The notes under the pieces are model-generated. The model was given only the letters and a program-made list of their open reading frames with translations. It did not search any database and was not told the DNA's origin. This document shows positions 22,071 through 32,689 of a DNA stretch of 64,000 nucleotides, in pieces (the stretch's first letter is position 1; each line of letters starts with the position of its first letter). Location: positions 16,695,246 through 16,759,245 of the forward strand of contig CM032119.1 in the NCBI GenBank assembly GCA_018894105.1, written 5' to 3'. Source of the DNA: Jacaranda mimosifolia. Lineage: Eukaryota > Streptophyta > Magnoliopsida > Lamiales > Bignoniaceae. The position numbers and the translations under genes are program-made.

Positions 22071-22237
22071 ACACTAATGATCAGTTACCTGGTGGTCGAC
22101 CCTCCATTCGCGTACAATGTTATCATAGGCCGGCCAGCCCTGAATGATTTCAGAGCCATTGTGTCCACCTATCAAATGAAGATAAAGTTCCTGACCCCAG
22201 CCGGAGTTGGTGAGCTTTTATGCAACCTTAAAGACGC

Positions 22238-23695
22238 TTGGGGATGCTACACAGTCTCTGTCGACTCAACAGACCAGAAGAAGCGACCCACGCTGAAGCC
22301 CTCGGGGACGCCCCTGTAGCAAAACCCGATGAGGGATCTTCGTCAAAAAAGAGAAAGCTAGAAGACACAAGGGTCGAGCCCATTGGGGAGTTCAAAATGA
22401 TCAAGCTCGAGCCTGGAAATCCAGACAAAACCACCAGAATTGGGACCGAAATGGGAGATCGACTAGAATTACTTATGGTCGACTTCCTCCGGCGGAACAT
22501 TGATGTTTTTGCATGGAAGGCCTCAGATCTTCAAGGCATCGATCCCAACATCATAGTCCATCGCCTCAACATGGACCTAGCCCGCAAGCCAGTGTGGCAG
22601 AAGAAAAGAACCTTCAATGCTGAACGGAACCAGATTATAGATGAGGAGGTCAGCAAGCTTTTGCAAGCAAGTTATATTGTAGAAATCCAATATCCCTCTT
22701 GGCTTTGTAATGTTGTACTTGTTCCCAAGAATGAGGGAAAGTGGAGGATGTGTAATGATTTTACAGATTTGAATAAAGCTTGCCCTAAGGATCCTTACCC
22801 CTTGCCTCGTATTGATTTGCTTGTTGATTCTACTGCTTGCTGTGAATTGCTTAGCATGATGGATGCATTTCAAGGCTATTATCAAATATTCATGGCACCC
22901 GAGGACAGGGGAAAAACAGCGTTCGTCGTTCCCAATGGAGTCTATTTCTTTCTGGTTATGCTATTCGAACTTAAAAATGCGGGGGCAACTTATCAGAGAC
23001 TGGTTAACTATATGTTCAAGAATGAAATTGGGAGATCGATGGAGGTCTATGTTGATGATATGATTGTAAAGACATAAAAGGCTGAAGACCACCTGATCGA
23101 CCTCGGCCATATGTTTTCCATTCTGAGAGCTTTCGGAATGAAGCTCAATCCCAGCAAGTGTACCTTCAGGGTTCGAGGAGGCAAATTCCTCGTCTACATG
23201 ATCAGCCAAAGAGGCATCGAGGCCAACCCGCAGAAGATTCAAGCAATTTTGGACATCGCCCCACCTTGCACGATTAGGGATGTACAGCGCCTAGTCAGTA
23301 GGATCATAGCCTTGGGCAGATTCATATCTCGCCTAGCAGATAAAAGCCTACCTTTCTTCAAAATCCTGCGAAACACGAAGAAATCCGAATTCAAGTGGGA
23401 CACACAGTGTGATCAGGCCCTACTCGATCTCAAGCAATACCTTTCTTCCCCACCCATGCTCGCCAAGCTCGAGGTGGGAGAAGTACTACAGATATACTTG
23501 GCAGTCTCTTCGGCCTGCATCAATTCAGGAAATCCCCACCCGATATACTATTGTAGCAAGGCTCTCCAAGGACCCGAGCATAATTATTTAGAGATCGAGA
23601 AGTACACCCTGGCCCTCGTCACGTCAGCCTGGAAATTGCAGCCTTATTTTCAATCCCATTCAATTTTGGTGATGACCAATCAGCCACTAAAATAG
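22238..23695 (+). pseudogene. Gypsy reverse transcriptase
   Basis: The open part 22238-23077 (about 280 residues) covers the palm and fingers. It holds PSWLCNVVLVPKNEGKWRMC, NDFTDLNKACPKDPYPLPRI, MDAFQGYYQIFMAPEDRGKT and FELKNAGATYQRLVN. It also holds the active site YVDDMIV, with YVDD at 23048-23059. A TAA at 23075 and a continuation at 23111-23695 (KLNPSKCTFRVRGGKFLVYM, then the thumb/connection ALGRFISRLADKSLPFFKIL) complete the domain. The first aspartate region VDLR/D..DAF is present, so the polymerase core residues survive, but the frame ends at the TAG at 23693. It is flanked by protease upstream and RNase H downstream, in normal gypsy order. Confidence 0.93.
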
Positions 23696-24462
23696 GTGTT
23701 GTCGAAGCCAGGCACTTCGGGTCGGCTCACCAAATAGGCCATTGAGCTCGGGGAATTTGACATTCAATTTCAGCCAAGGACTGCCATTAAAGCGCAGGTG
23801 TTAGCCGACTTCATCGTTGAAAGATTCGACCTCCCGGCGCAGGGGGTCGAAAGCACCATCTGGTGGACCTTGCATGTCGACGGGTCCGCAACTTTATCCG
23901 GCGGAGGCATAGGATATCCCTCTGATCCCCACTGATCGAGGAATATGATTTCGCGGTGAAACTCGACTTCCCGGTCACTAATAACGAAGCAGAATATGAG
24001 GCTCTCATTGCAGGAATGCACATGGCCAGAGACCGCAGGGCCGAGCAGCTAGTGGCATTCACCGATTCTCAGCTCATCGCAAAATAGGTCAAAGGAAACT
24101 TTGAGGCAAAGGAACACAAAATATCCCAATATTTAGCAGAAGTGCGCCAACTGAGACAAATGTTCAAAAACTTCTCGCTGAGCTAAATACCTCGATCGGA
24201 GAATAAGCGAGCAGATGCGCTCTCCAAGCTGGCCAGTTCGACGAAAGGCACCAGAGAGAGAACGATCACATTTTTGGTTGCCGCCCAGCCTTGTGTCCCT
24301 GCCCTCGATCAAGTAATGGTCGGGTGCCTCGACGAAATGACCCTTTCCTGGCAGCACCCCATCAAACTTTATCTAAGCCGAGGCACCCTACCGGACAACG
24401 ATAAAGAGGCTCACAGACTGAAGGGTTTTGCACCTCAATACACGCTAGATGAGCACGGCTAA
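23696..24462 (+). pseudogene. Gypsy RNase H region
   Basis: After stops at 23693 and 23735 come ELGEFDIQFQPRTAIKAQVL, then WWTLHVDGSATLSGGGIG (first catalytic Asp), a small frameshift near 23930, NNEAEYEALIAGMHMARD (catalytic Glu) and VAFTDSQLIA (Asp). Stops follow at 24085 and 24184, the latter just before PRSENKRADALSKLASS (final Asp). The domain would degrade RNA in RNA-DNA hybrids during reverse transcription. The key acidic residues are visible but the reading frame is broken at least four times, ending with the TAA at 24460. Confidence 0.88.
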
Positions 24463-25556
24463 TTGTACAAGCGGTCAATAGCAAGGCCGCCACTCAGATG
24501 TCTGGATCCCAACCAAGCTAATGAAGTATTACAGGAAGTACATGCCGGTATTTGCGGCAACCACTCTGGCGGTCGATCCTTGGCATATAAGGTCATTCGC
24601 TACTGGTATTTTTGGCCAACTTTGTTGAGAGATTCTGTCGATTTTGCTAAAAAATTCCCATCCTGTCAAATTCATTCGAACATCCATCACCAGCTAGCCG
24701 CACCGATGACCAATGTTAACATCACCTGGCCATTCAACCAGTGGGGGATTGACATAGCAGGATCACTTCCAAAAACTTCCGGCCAGCACAAATTTATCAT
24801 AGTGGCCGTCGAATACTTTACCAAATGTGTGGAAGCCGAAGCAGTCCCGAAGATCACCGACGCCGCCATTAAAAGTTTCATTTGGAAGAATATTGTATGC
24901 CGATTTGGGCTGCCTAAGATCCTAATATCAGATAACGGCACCCAGTTTCAGAGCAAAAACACGAGGGATGGTGCGAAGCCTTAGAGATCGCCCAACACTT
25001 CACTTCGGTAGGAAATCCGCAAGCCAATGGGCAGACTGAGGTTACCAACAGAACTATCCTTGACCACGTCAAGAGTCGAATAGCTGGGACAGGGACCAGA
25101 TGAGCTGACGACCTCCCTGGTGTCCTTTGGGCCTACAAAACAACTCCTTAAACAGCCACAGGTCACAGCCCCTACAGCCTAGTCTACGGCTCTGAGGCAG
25201 TGATCCCGTCAGAATTAATCCAGCATACAGCGAAGGTGATCCAGTATAACCCGATAACTAATATGTCGGAGAGGGCGTTAGATCTAATCACGATCGATGA
25301 ACAACGCCATGCAGCTTACAACACAATACAACGATATCGTTCAAAGATGTCAGATCGCTATAACAAGTCAGTGCGACCGCCGAGCTTCAAGGTAGGCGAT
25401 CTGGTTCTCAAGAAAGTGGAAGTATCCAAGACCGTCGGGAAACTCGACCTAAAATGGGAGGAAGGACCGTACTCGATGATCAAGGTGGCTAAAAACAATG
25501 CCTACCGATTAGCTGATGCATCAGGTCATGAGCTACTCGACCATGGAATGCCATAA
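24463..25556 (+). pseudogene. Gypsy integrase
   Basis: 24463-24660 holds the zinc-binding domain: HAGICGNHSGGRSLAYKVIR, then KKFPSCQ, where the first cysteine of the expected C-x-x-C is replaced by Phe. The catalytic core follows with WGIDIAGSLPK (first Asp), FGLPKILISDNGTQF (second Asp) and, after a frameshift near 24960, GNPQANGQTEVTNRTI (Glu). Stops lie at 24982 (old frame), 25101 and 25149. 25200-25556 encodes the C-terminal part (RYRSKMSDRYNKSVRPPSFK, GDLVLKKVEVSKTVGKLDLK), which ends without a chromodomain. Integrase would insert the cDNA into the host genome; this copy cannot. Confidence 0.93.
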
Positions 25557-25659
25557 ACTTGAAAAAGTTCTTTGTATAATCGGTCCCCGATGACCTTTGT
25601 ATTACTGAAAGAAATAAAATTACAAAATGTCCAAACGTGAGCAGCACACCGAACCTTCT

Positions 25660-26400
25660 TTAAAAAGTCGAAGCCACCGCGTCGAGACCAAAAAAGTCGA
25701 CCCCGTAGTCGACGACAGGCTTCACGCCAAAACGTCGAGGCCACCACGCCGAGACAAAAAAAGTCAACCCCGTAGTCGACGAGAGGCTCCAAGCCAAAAT
25801 GTCAAGGCCACCGCGTCGAGACCAAAAAAGTCGACCCTGTAGTCGACGAGAGGCTCCAAGCCAAAAAGTTGAGGCCACCGTACCGAGACCAAAAAAATCG
25901 ACCCTGTAGTCGACAAGAGGCTCCAAGCCAAAAAGTCGAGGCCACCGCACCGAGACTAAAAAGTCGACCCCGATGTCGACGAGAGGCTTCAAGCCAAAAA
26001 GTCAAGGCCACCGCGCCGAGACCAAAAAGTCGACCCCGTAGTCGACGACAGGCTTCACGCCAAAACGTCGAGGCCACCGCGCCGAGACCAAAAATTCTAC
26101 CCTGTAGTCGACGAGAGGCTCGAATCCAAAAAGTCGAGGCCACCGTGACGAGACCAAAAAGTCGACCCCGTAGTCGACGAGAGGCTTCAAGCCAAAACTT
26201 CGAGGCCACCACGCTGAGAACAAAAAGTCGACCCCATTGTCGACGAGAGGCCTCACGCCAAAGAGTCGAGGCCATCGCGCCAAGACTGAAAAGTCAACCC
26301 CATAGTCGACAAGAGGCTTCATGCCAAAGAGTCGAGACCAAAAGTTGACCCCGTAGTCAACGAGCGGCTTCACGGCAAAAAGTCGAGGCCTATGCGCCGA
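25660..26400. repeat. 66-67-bp tandem array (about 11 copies) between pol and the antisense gene
   Basis: GTCGACCCCGTAGTCGAC-type anchors fall near 25696, 25763, 25830, 25897, 25963, 26029, 26095, 26161, 26227, 26293 and 26345. The first three spacings are 67 bp, the next six 66 bp, and the last is shortened to 52. Each unit holds a GTCGAC...GTCGAC dyad, then AGAGGCT(C/T)CAAGCCAAAA and TCGAGGCCACCGCGCCGAGA. Because 66 is a multiple of three, open frames run through the array on both strands; I treat these as artefacts. Such arrays in the 3' untranslated region of Tat elements are known in plants and can seed satellite DNA. Confidence 0.93.
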
Positions 26401-26692
26401 AACCAAGCTATCGATGATAAACTTATTGGTTTTAGGGCAACCTGTCCTGCTGAAGCTAAATATCAAGTCAGAAAAGCAAATCACCATCTAATAAAAGGCA
26501 AGAAGAAAAGCTACTCGCCACATTCGCGGGCATCCATCAGAACAATTCAGCGCAAAAGCAAACACGATGTTGGTCGAAATTGCAGTTAAAATTCCACGAC
26601 AATTTAGTAAAAGCATCATGGAGGCGATAATTCAATAAACGTCAAAAGGCCTCAGCAGGGCCTATACATCAAAAACAAAGCAAAAATTGGGC

Positions 26693-27620
26693 CTAATTCG
26701 AGTTGCCCGTCTCTTCGATCCTGGGGGTTGGGGCAAGCGCAGGTACACCGGAAGAAGCAGAAGTCGGCTGAGGCTCGGGCGGCGCCATTGAGATAGGAAT
26801 GGCAGCAGTCACGGGCCGAGAAGGGCCAGCTGCAGCTTGTAGGAACAGCCGCTCGGTAGCCGGGAAATAGGAGGCCACATCGACGTTTCCCTCCGAAATG
26901 TTCTAAGCTAGATCGCCAGCGAACTCGAACTCCCGGGCCACTGCCTTCAGTTTTTCATCAAGTTCAGCCTACGTTTTCTCTTCGGCGGAAAGCTCGACGT
27001 ACGGACCTGCCTCTGCGGCGGTTTCCCCTGCATTGGCACCCTCCTCGTCGTATGGACGCAGCTGCTCATCAAGAGTGTAGCTCATTCTGGAACGTTCCTC
27101 AGGCTGAAGAGCGTGGCCCAAGAACTGCATTTGCTGAATCGCCTTCTCAAAGGCGTCCCACGCGTCATCCAGAGCCAGCGCAGCGCTTGCATCCTGAAAA
27201 GTGGGGCTAATCATAAACTGCTGCATGGCCTCCCGGCGCACCTACGGTAATACCTGGGCGAACTCAGCTTTGGCCTCAACCAGATGTTCGCTTCGGCAAG
27301 CAGCTCGACTAGACTCACAAGCAACTTGCACGTCCAGCTGTAATTTTTCCAGCCTCGCGTCCATTTTGGTCCTCTCTGTAACAGCAAGGAGGACCTGCTC
27401 GTCTTTCTCCTCCATCTCCCGGGCATGCTGGCTAACTTGCTTCTCCAGCTCCTCGAGTCGCAGTTGGGAAGACTCTAGCTGAGCCTTCAAAGTTTCAGCA
27501 TCACCACCAGCATCCAACTGCTCTCGATCAGCAAGGGCCAGCTCGGAACGGTGGTAGAAACTGTAGCCCAATTGCCCGACCTGAGATATAGAGGTCACCA
27601 CTGTAAAACCAACAAAGATA
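26693..27620 (-). pseudogene. Antisense gene in the gypsy element, last exon (coiled-coil part)
   Basis: Minus-strand exon beginning at a TTTTACAG acceptor near 27605 and ending at TAG 26693. The frame is continuous through QLGYSFYHRSELALADREQL, then LESSQLRLEELEKQVSQHAR, a heptad-rich coiled coil, then EAMQQFMISPTFQDASAALA and acidic, Ala/Pro-rich tail sequence. It is interrupted only by stops at about 27242, 26969 and 26904, each explainable by one C-to-T change. It belongs with the upstream antisense exons. Antisense genes of this kind near the 3' LTR are a known feature of some Tat elements. Their function is not established. Confidence 0.75.
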
Positions 27621-27654
27621 TAAATACGCAGAGACACGGAAAATGGAATCTTAC

Positions 27655-28215
27655 CATGATCGTGTGATATGCGAACTCACAGAGGGCAGCAGCCTGGTTC
27701 ATGCCCATTATCTTTTCATGGTCAGGCAAGAACTGACCAGCCATCAGCACCTTCAGCGCTTTCACCCCGGTCGGCCCCGACGCAAGTATGCTCGAGGAGT
27801 CATTTAGAGCAAGGCTCGGGTCGGACCCAAATCGAGGAGACGAGAACTTTCGCAGGTTGAATAACGCATCCGCTCCTCGATTTCCGAAGAGATCATTCCC
27901 CGTCGGCATCGCCGAACCTGCCACCTTTCCTTTGCCTTTCCCCGTGGAAACTTTCTTGGGCGGGGGGCTACTTCGTTCGCCCATTGGCCTTTTTCCTCGA
28001 CCAGCAGGGACCCCGCTCGAGGCGGCTGTTGCTCGACTAGGCGAGGGGGTCGGCGAAGGGGCAGGAGCTGCCTCCAGTCGACGTGGCTCGTCGCCTGTTA
28101 AGGACTCTCGTCGAGAAGCAGCTCTCTGTTTACGTTTCTTGTTCTTTTCTGCTAGGGCCAGCGCCTCGGCTCTGGATTTGTTCATGATCTCTGCTCGATC
28201 TACGCACAAAAAATT
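27655..28215 (-). pseudogene. Antisense gene in the gypsy element, middle exon (basic, Ser/Pro-rich)
   Basis: The exon starts after a GCGTAG acceptor near 28207 and ends at a GTAAG donor near 27657 (CATACGATCATGGTAAG). The product contains EIMNKSRAEALALAEKNKKR and a low-complexity stretch with SPTPSPSRATAASSG. Lysine/proline-rich KRPMGERSSPPPKK follows, then LKVLMAGQFLPDHEKIMGMN. The basic runs look like nuclear localisation signals (inference). The splice sites match those of the neighbouring antisense segments, supporting one spliced transcript made against the direction of the retrotransposon. The exon itself is open throughout. Confidence 0.75.
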
Positions 28216-28251
28216 CAACAGAAGTCAAAATCAAAAGAATTGTGAGAATCA

Positions 28252-29160
28252 TCAAAGATAGGCAAATAATAAATCACAAAGCAGACTCCATCTACCTATC
28301 TCATAATCAACAAGAAAATCTATTGGGGCCGGTGAAAGCCCGGCCAACTCTAACTGCCTCTCCTCGATCAAGACGAAGGCCTCAATAGGTCCAAATTCGA
28401 CAAGATCCCGCACGAATGTGTTCGGCCAGGTCGGAGTCATACTCCCGGGCATCTCGACATGCCCCCTCCACCAACCCCGAGGAATATTAAAATCCCCCTT
28501 CACTCGAACAAAAAAGTAGAGTTTTTTCCACGCCTGACCATATGAAGTGGAGGGGGCTACTAGAAATCTCCGATGAGGTCGAGCAGTGAGGTAATAGAAC
28601 CCCCGATTCCTCGGTACTCCCAGACTTACGAGACATGGGAAGATGAAACCGGTTAGAAAGGTTTTCGAAGCTGGCTGGCCGATTGAACAGGCGCATTAAA
28701 ACTATGAAGCTACAGAGAGTAGAAAAATAATTGGGCTGAAGCTGGGTTATGCATACTTGGAGACCTCTAAGAAGACCTACTAGGCTATCACTTAGAGGGA
28801 ACCTAAGCCCACACTTAAAGGCGTCCTCGAACACAGTTATGCAACCGCAGGGGTGCGATGCATTCAACCAGGTGGTCCGGGGGCTAAAAGTTGGTACTCA
28901 GGGGAATATGGTAGAGCTCCCTGAGACGTCTTAAGTCCCCAGGGTTTATAGTCGACACTATTTCGCTAAAATGACTGGGGGTAAATAGTCGACCACGCGA
29001 TGGGGGTACTTAGCTAGGTCCAACCTCCTCCCCACCGCGTTTGCTACTCGAGCTGCTGGAGCTAGAACTGTCACCCGTAGAGGGGAGTCCATGCCTTTGG
29101 GATGGGATAGCCTCACTATCCTTCCCCTGACTACCCTCAGAGCTATATAATCCCAACATG
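28252..29160 (-). pseudogene. Antisense gene in the gypsy element, N-terminal part (Transposase_28-like domain)
   Basis: Minus-strand sequence with FEDAFKCGLRFPLSDSLVGL, then QLQPNYFSTLCSFIVLMRLF and FNIPRGWWRGHVEMPGS. This resembles the plant family called putative gypsy-type transposon (PF04195), with its GLRFPL and QL.PN motifs. Further upstream a Ser-rich start (ATG at 29158 on the complement) and LRELYHIP are visible. TAG/TGA codons and one-base shifts near 28870-28990 break the frame before GLRFPL. A donor near 28296 (GATAGGTAGATG) leads to the middle exon. The role of this domain is unknown; in Tat elements it is read opposite to gag-pol. Confidence 0.72.
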
Positions 29161-29574
29161 ATTTTTCAACAGAAAAGCAGACGATAACAAGTAAAAACAG
29201 CGGAACACTTACTGGAAATGGAAGTTAGATGCTGGAAACTGGGGGAATGAACGCGAAGGTCTGATTCGAAAACCCGGGCCACCCAAGAGTTTTTCTACAA
29301 GCTGTTGCGCAGATTCTAAAGCGGTAAAAGTAAAATGGCCACAATTACAGTGGATATTTATAAGGGAAGGGGTGCGGTAAACTAAGCGTCTGCCATGATG
29401 ACTGTAACCGCCAGGCCGCCCCACGCGCGCCACAATGTAACCGCTCAATAAATGCACCAAAACCTGGTCGATGTCCAGAACCCTGGTCGATTTTTCTAAA
29501 ACCCTAGTCGACTGTCAGTTGTGCCATTTTCGCTACTTCCCAACACTTCTCATAGGTGCCTCCGTTCAGCCTTG

Positions 29575-29591
29575 CGAAGTGGGGGGACTCA
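29575..29591 (+). other. Polypurine tract of the gypsy element
   Basis: CGAAGTGGGGGGACTCA lies directly before the 3' LTR. A purine run here primes plus-strand DNA synthesis. Confidence 0.8.
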
Positions 29592-30271
29592 TGATATGGG
29601 ATGGCCCAAACGTTTGGCCCAGTCCAGCAAGGCCCAACTGAGACTCAGGGCCCATACATCTCGTCGAGTTCACATCTCATCGACTTTATTCGACCGGATC
29701 TGTGCGGGCCCAGTTAGTCTCCCCTAGTCTGCAGAAATCTTCGACCTCAGTCGACCTGGTCTCTGGCGAAGCTGAGGTCAACACCCGCACAGTACCCTGC
29801 CGCCGCATTTAATTCATTGGCAGGCGCCACTCCTCCGCATTAATGGCGCGTGCCGTTCCCCTCACCGTCTGACACAGCATGCGCCACTACAATGTACTAT
29901 CTTGTCCTTGAAACCTGAAAGGGCAGCCAGCTGGAAATATTCAAATAAGGGAAAGGACCAAATACCCCAGGCCCAAGGTTAGTGGTGCCGGGAGATACCT
30001 GGGGGCTTTCCAGACATTTCCTAGAAGGAGAAGGATATATAAACCCCCAACCCTGCCCTTCAGAGGTAGGCACTCATATACATCCAAAAAGCTCTTATCC
30101 TTCTGATCGATTATTGAGGTTGAATCTTACTGACTTGACCATCGGAAGGCCAAAACCGAGGGCTACTCAGTTAGCCTGACGTTTATTGTGACTGCAGGAT
30201 TCGATCCATCCGGGTCAAGTTCTACTATTGTTCTAGCCGGGATCCTAACCCAGCGGATCGAACCCTCATCA
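29592..30271 (+). repeat. 3' LTR of the gypsy element
   Basis: 680 bp, TG...CA, followed by the CACAC duplication. It lacks the 22-bp segment present in the 5' LTR; otherwise the two align without length change. A TATA-like GATATATAAACCCC is kept near 30033. Confidence 0.95.
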
Positions 30272-30430
30272 CACACTTTTAAGGCCAATTTCACAACATT
30301 CAAAATAGAGAGGTTACTCGAAACTTTATGATTCAGGACTTGTTCTTTTCTATTTTGATATGCTATTACGAAATTTCTTTTTTTCATTAATGTTGTCAAA
30401 CTCCAAAATTCTTTCTTCCTCATTCTACTC
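30272..30430 (-). pseudogene. Copia B gag piece on the far side of the gypsy insertion
   Basis: On the minus strand the sequence reaching the junction encodes a Lys/Asn-rich segment (LMKKRNFVIAYQNRKEQ) and then a cysteine-rich FECCEIGLKS. Removing the gypsy element and one CACAC copy joins it to KCDCPKLKK on the other side. That gives a pattern like the copia gag zinc knuckle (C..C...G...K.DCP.LKK), allowing for a small indel. This supports copia B having spanned the site. Confidence 0.55.
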
Positions 30431-31447
30431 TAATTGATAATGACCTTTGACCTATATGCCAAGTGAAAAAATGGCCTCTTCAATTTCATAAGGTGTAGTC
30501 ATTTAATATGTGCATACGACTGTTGAAGTTTCATCTCTCTAATTTTCTTACCCAACTCCATTACATGTATCTCTTCTTGAATTTTGTTACATCTTTGCTC
30601 ATGATCGACTAAAAATATCCCTGCCTAATCTTCTAAACCAATGAACTAGATCTTAAATTATTTTCATAGCTTCCCTTCTGGCCTTTCCTTATTCATAAGT
30701 AGCCTAATTAGGAGCTAACATCTTAATAAAGAGAGTATGATGATCTTTTGAAACTCATTATTGAGCAATACTAGTGTGTTTTTCCTATATATAATCTTTT
30801 AATTGATAGGGTTCTATCAAATAGATACTCCACAATTTCAACTTTCAAACTTGGTTTTGGTTCCTCCATTTGCATAACTTGTCTTTTTTTCAGAACAGGT
30901 TGTCATTTCTGCTTTTGTAGATGTGATTGTAATTATTTTAACATTTAATATTACAACCCAACTTTTTCTTACCCTAGATATCATGTTTGGAAACTTAAAT
31001 AAAGGATATGTTGTTTCATTCTCCAGTCTTAATGCTTGATAGAGATGGACTTAATCAAATTACAAAATAAGCCCTTTCATTTTTTTAAAGTACTAAACCA
31101 TAGTAGTTTCATTAGTCTCATAAAATCCCTAGACTTAGCTCGTGATGAGCTGTGAATATTAATATGGGGCTAGTTTTACATATAACTCAATATTGACCAT
31201 TTTAAGCATTGTAGTAAATATCTAGTGTTTACCTTCAATATTAGTCATATACAATTCCAACTTTAGCACATACCTAAATTCTATTCAACGAAAGGGTGGA
31301 ATCAAATTCCAGCACACCTACTATGAGACATTGATAACTTGTAAACATGAAGTAGCCAATTGTTCACCATAGTAGACATGTTAACCTCTGTATCTCCTTG
31401 TTCCTAACCAACTAAAATATTCATGATCATGTAGACCTTGACTAAAC
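30431..31447. other. Unassigned AT-rich stretch, possibly upstream copia B sequence
   Basis: It lies between the gag-like piece and copia A. Minus-strand frames are short and broken, and I do not recognise gag motifs. By position it should be the gag and leader of copia B, which is inference only. Confidence 0.3.
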
Positions 31448-31887
31448 TGTAAAATAAATGTAATGTTAAAGCACATAATCATCAATATTATATCCGTAAT
31501 AGGACCTTGAATAAATAATCCTCACGTAACATTAAACATAAGGATACTTACTTGATGTAGAATTCGACATATTCTATAAGAGAAAATGACCTTGATTGGC
31601 TTTAGGTTGATACCTTCTTTAATCAGTTTCTGTCCCTTAACCTTTGTGTTCCTTTAGCAGAAAACTTGATGGAAAAGTTTTTCTTTTGTTTGCTAACCGT
31701 AATTAGGTGGAGAGAGGACCAATTATATATATTACAGAGTAACTTTAAATTTTGTAAGTCTATCACACACCAGAATCAATAGCTTAGATTTATTCCATTA
31801 TAAATAGGAAAAGTTTAACCAAATAGGAAACTTAATCAATCATTAAACATTAAATATATGATCAACTTTTGGACCACAATTCTGACA
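31448..31887 (-). repeat. 3' LTR of copia A
   Basis: About 440 bp with TG...CA ends. On the + strand it matches 37128-37572, for example AATAATCCTCACGTAACATT and GAGAAAATGACCTTGAT in both. Confidence 0.93.
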
Positions 31888-31900
31888 TTGTCCCACTTGG
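31888..31900 (-). other. Polypurine tract of copia A
   Basis: The minus strand reads CCAAGTGGGACAA directly before the 3' LTR. This matches the AAGTGGGA-type tract usual in plant copia elements. Confidence 0.8.
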
Positions 31901-32251
31901 TCCGCTGGTTCGTAACATTAATAGTGTAAACATTAGGCGCGTATGAATAAATCTCATAATGCCATTATTTCATCACAATTGACTTTAACATAATAAATCA
32001 CATAGTGAGAGTTATGGTGGTCATACACTCTCAAATTGCATACTCCCTTCCATACACTACCACACTAGCAATTCATCATATTAGGTCACATAAGATATCT
32101 ATATATATATATAATGCAATGTCCCATAATTGTCTTAAAGACATATTAATTTCTTGTTCAAATATTGAGTGTATACAAACATAACGAACAAGAAACAATA
32201 TATGAAAATTAGAAACATATCATTATTGAGCTCAAGAGTGTGCCATCATCA

Positions 32252-32671
32252 TCATAAATAATCGTTAATACAACCAAGACCCATTCTATGTAAATGTTCT
32301 TTAAATGTCTTTGGTTGTAAGCTTTTAGTTAACAAATGAACAACCATGAGATCCATCCTAATATGTTCAATATGTACTCTATATTTCTGAACCTCTTCCT
32401 TAATGCGAAAATACTTTAATTTCATATGCTTAGCACCTCTGGAATATTTTTCGCTCTTGTAAAAGAAAACTGTTGCAGAATTATCACAGTAAATTTTCAA
32501 TAGCTTGGTAATGGTGTCGACAACCCCAAATCCTAAAATAAAGTTCTGCAGCCATAATGCATGAATTGTGGCTTCATAATATGCTACAAACTCAGCTTTT
32601 ATAGTAGATGCAGCAATGACAGATTGTTTGGCACTTTTCCATGAAATTGTTCCTTCTGCTAACAAGAACAA
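32252..32671 (-). pseudogene. Copia A RNase H domain
   Basis: A 139-residue open frame. TISWKSAKQSVIAASTIKAE is the copia RNase H start (ISWKS.KQ..VA.ST.EAE), followed by KIYCDNSATVFFYKSEKYSR, HMKLKYFRIKEEVQ and DLMVVHLLTKSLQPKTFKEH. These match the ISRKSxxQ...DN.....SR.KHIDI..H..R......ADxxTK pattern. The early Glu-containing KAEFVAYYEA is kept. The frame ends with GCINDYL and a stop, the normal end of pol. Confidence 0.9.
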
Positions 32672-32689
32672 GTAGCCAAACGTTGAGTT

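Larger units (their letters stand above)
19304..30271 (+). mobile_element. Full-length, inactive Ty3/gypsy retrotransposon of the Tat/Retand type
   Basis: 10,968 bp bounded by LTRs of 702 and 680 bp that start TGATATGGG and end CCTCATCA. It is flanked by exact CACAC duplications at 19299-19303 and 30272-30276. A primer-binding-site-like sequence follows the left LTR and a purine tract precedes the right one. Order on +: gag, protease, reverse transcriptase, RNase H, integrase, then a 66-bp tandem array and an antisense spliced gene. The motif CYFHRQKGHDTEDCFNLKDE, the absence of a chromodomain, and the extra antisense gene before the 3' LTR are features of the Tat lineage (established knowledge). 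By hand alignment the LTRs differ at roughly 46 sites plus one 22-bp indel, about 93% identity. Many stops and frameshifts mean it cannot encode its own proteins. Confidence 0.95.

Noticed and set aside
25660..26400. CRISPR-like array
   Set aside because: The units are contiguous with no unique spacers. The setting is a plant retrotransposon.
25802..26487. Open frames of about 160 codons on both strands
   Set aside because: They are produced by a 66-bp repeat whose length is a multiple of three. The peptide is a 22-residue repeat with no known domain.
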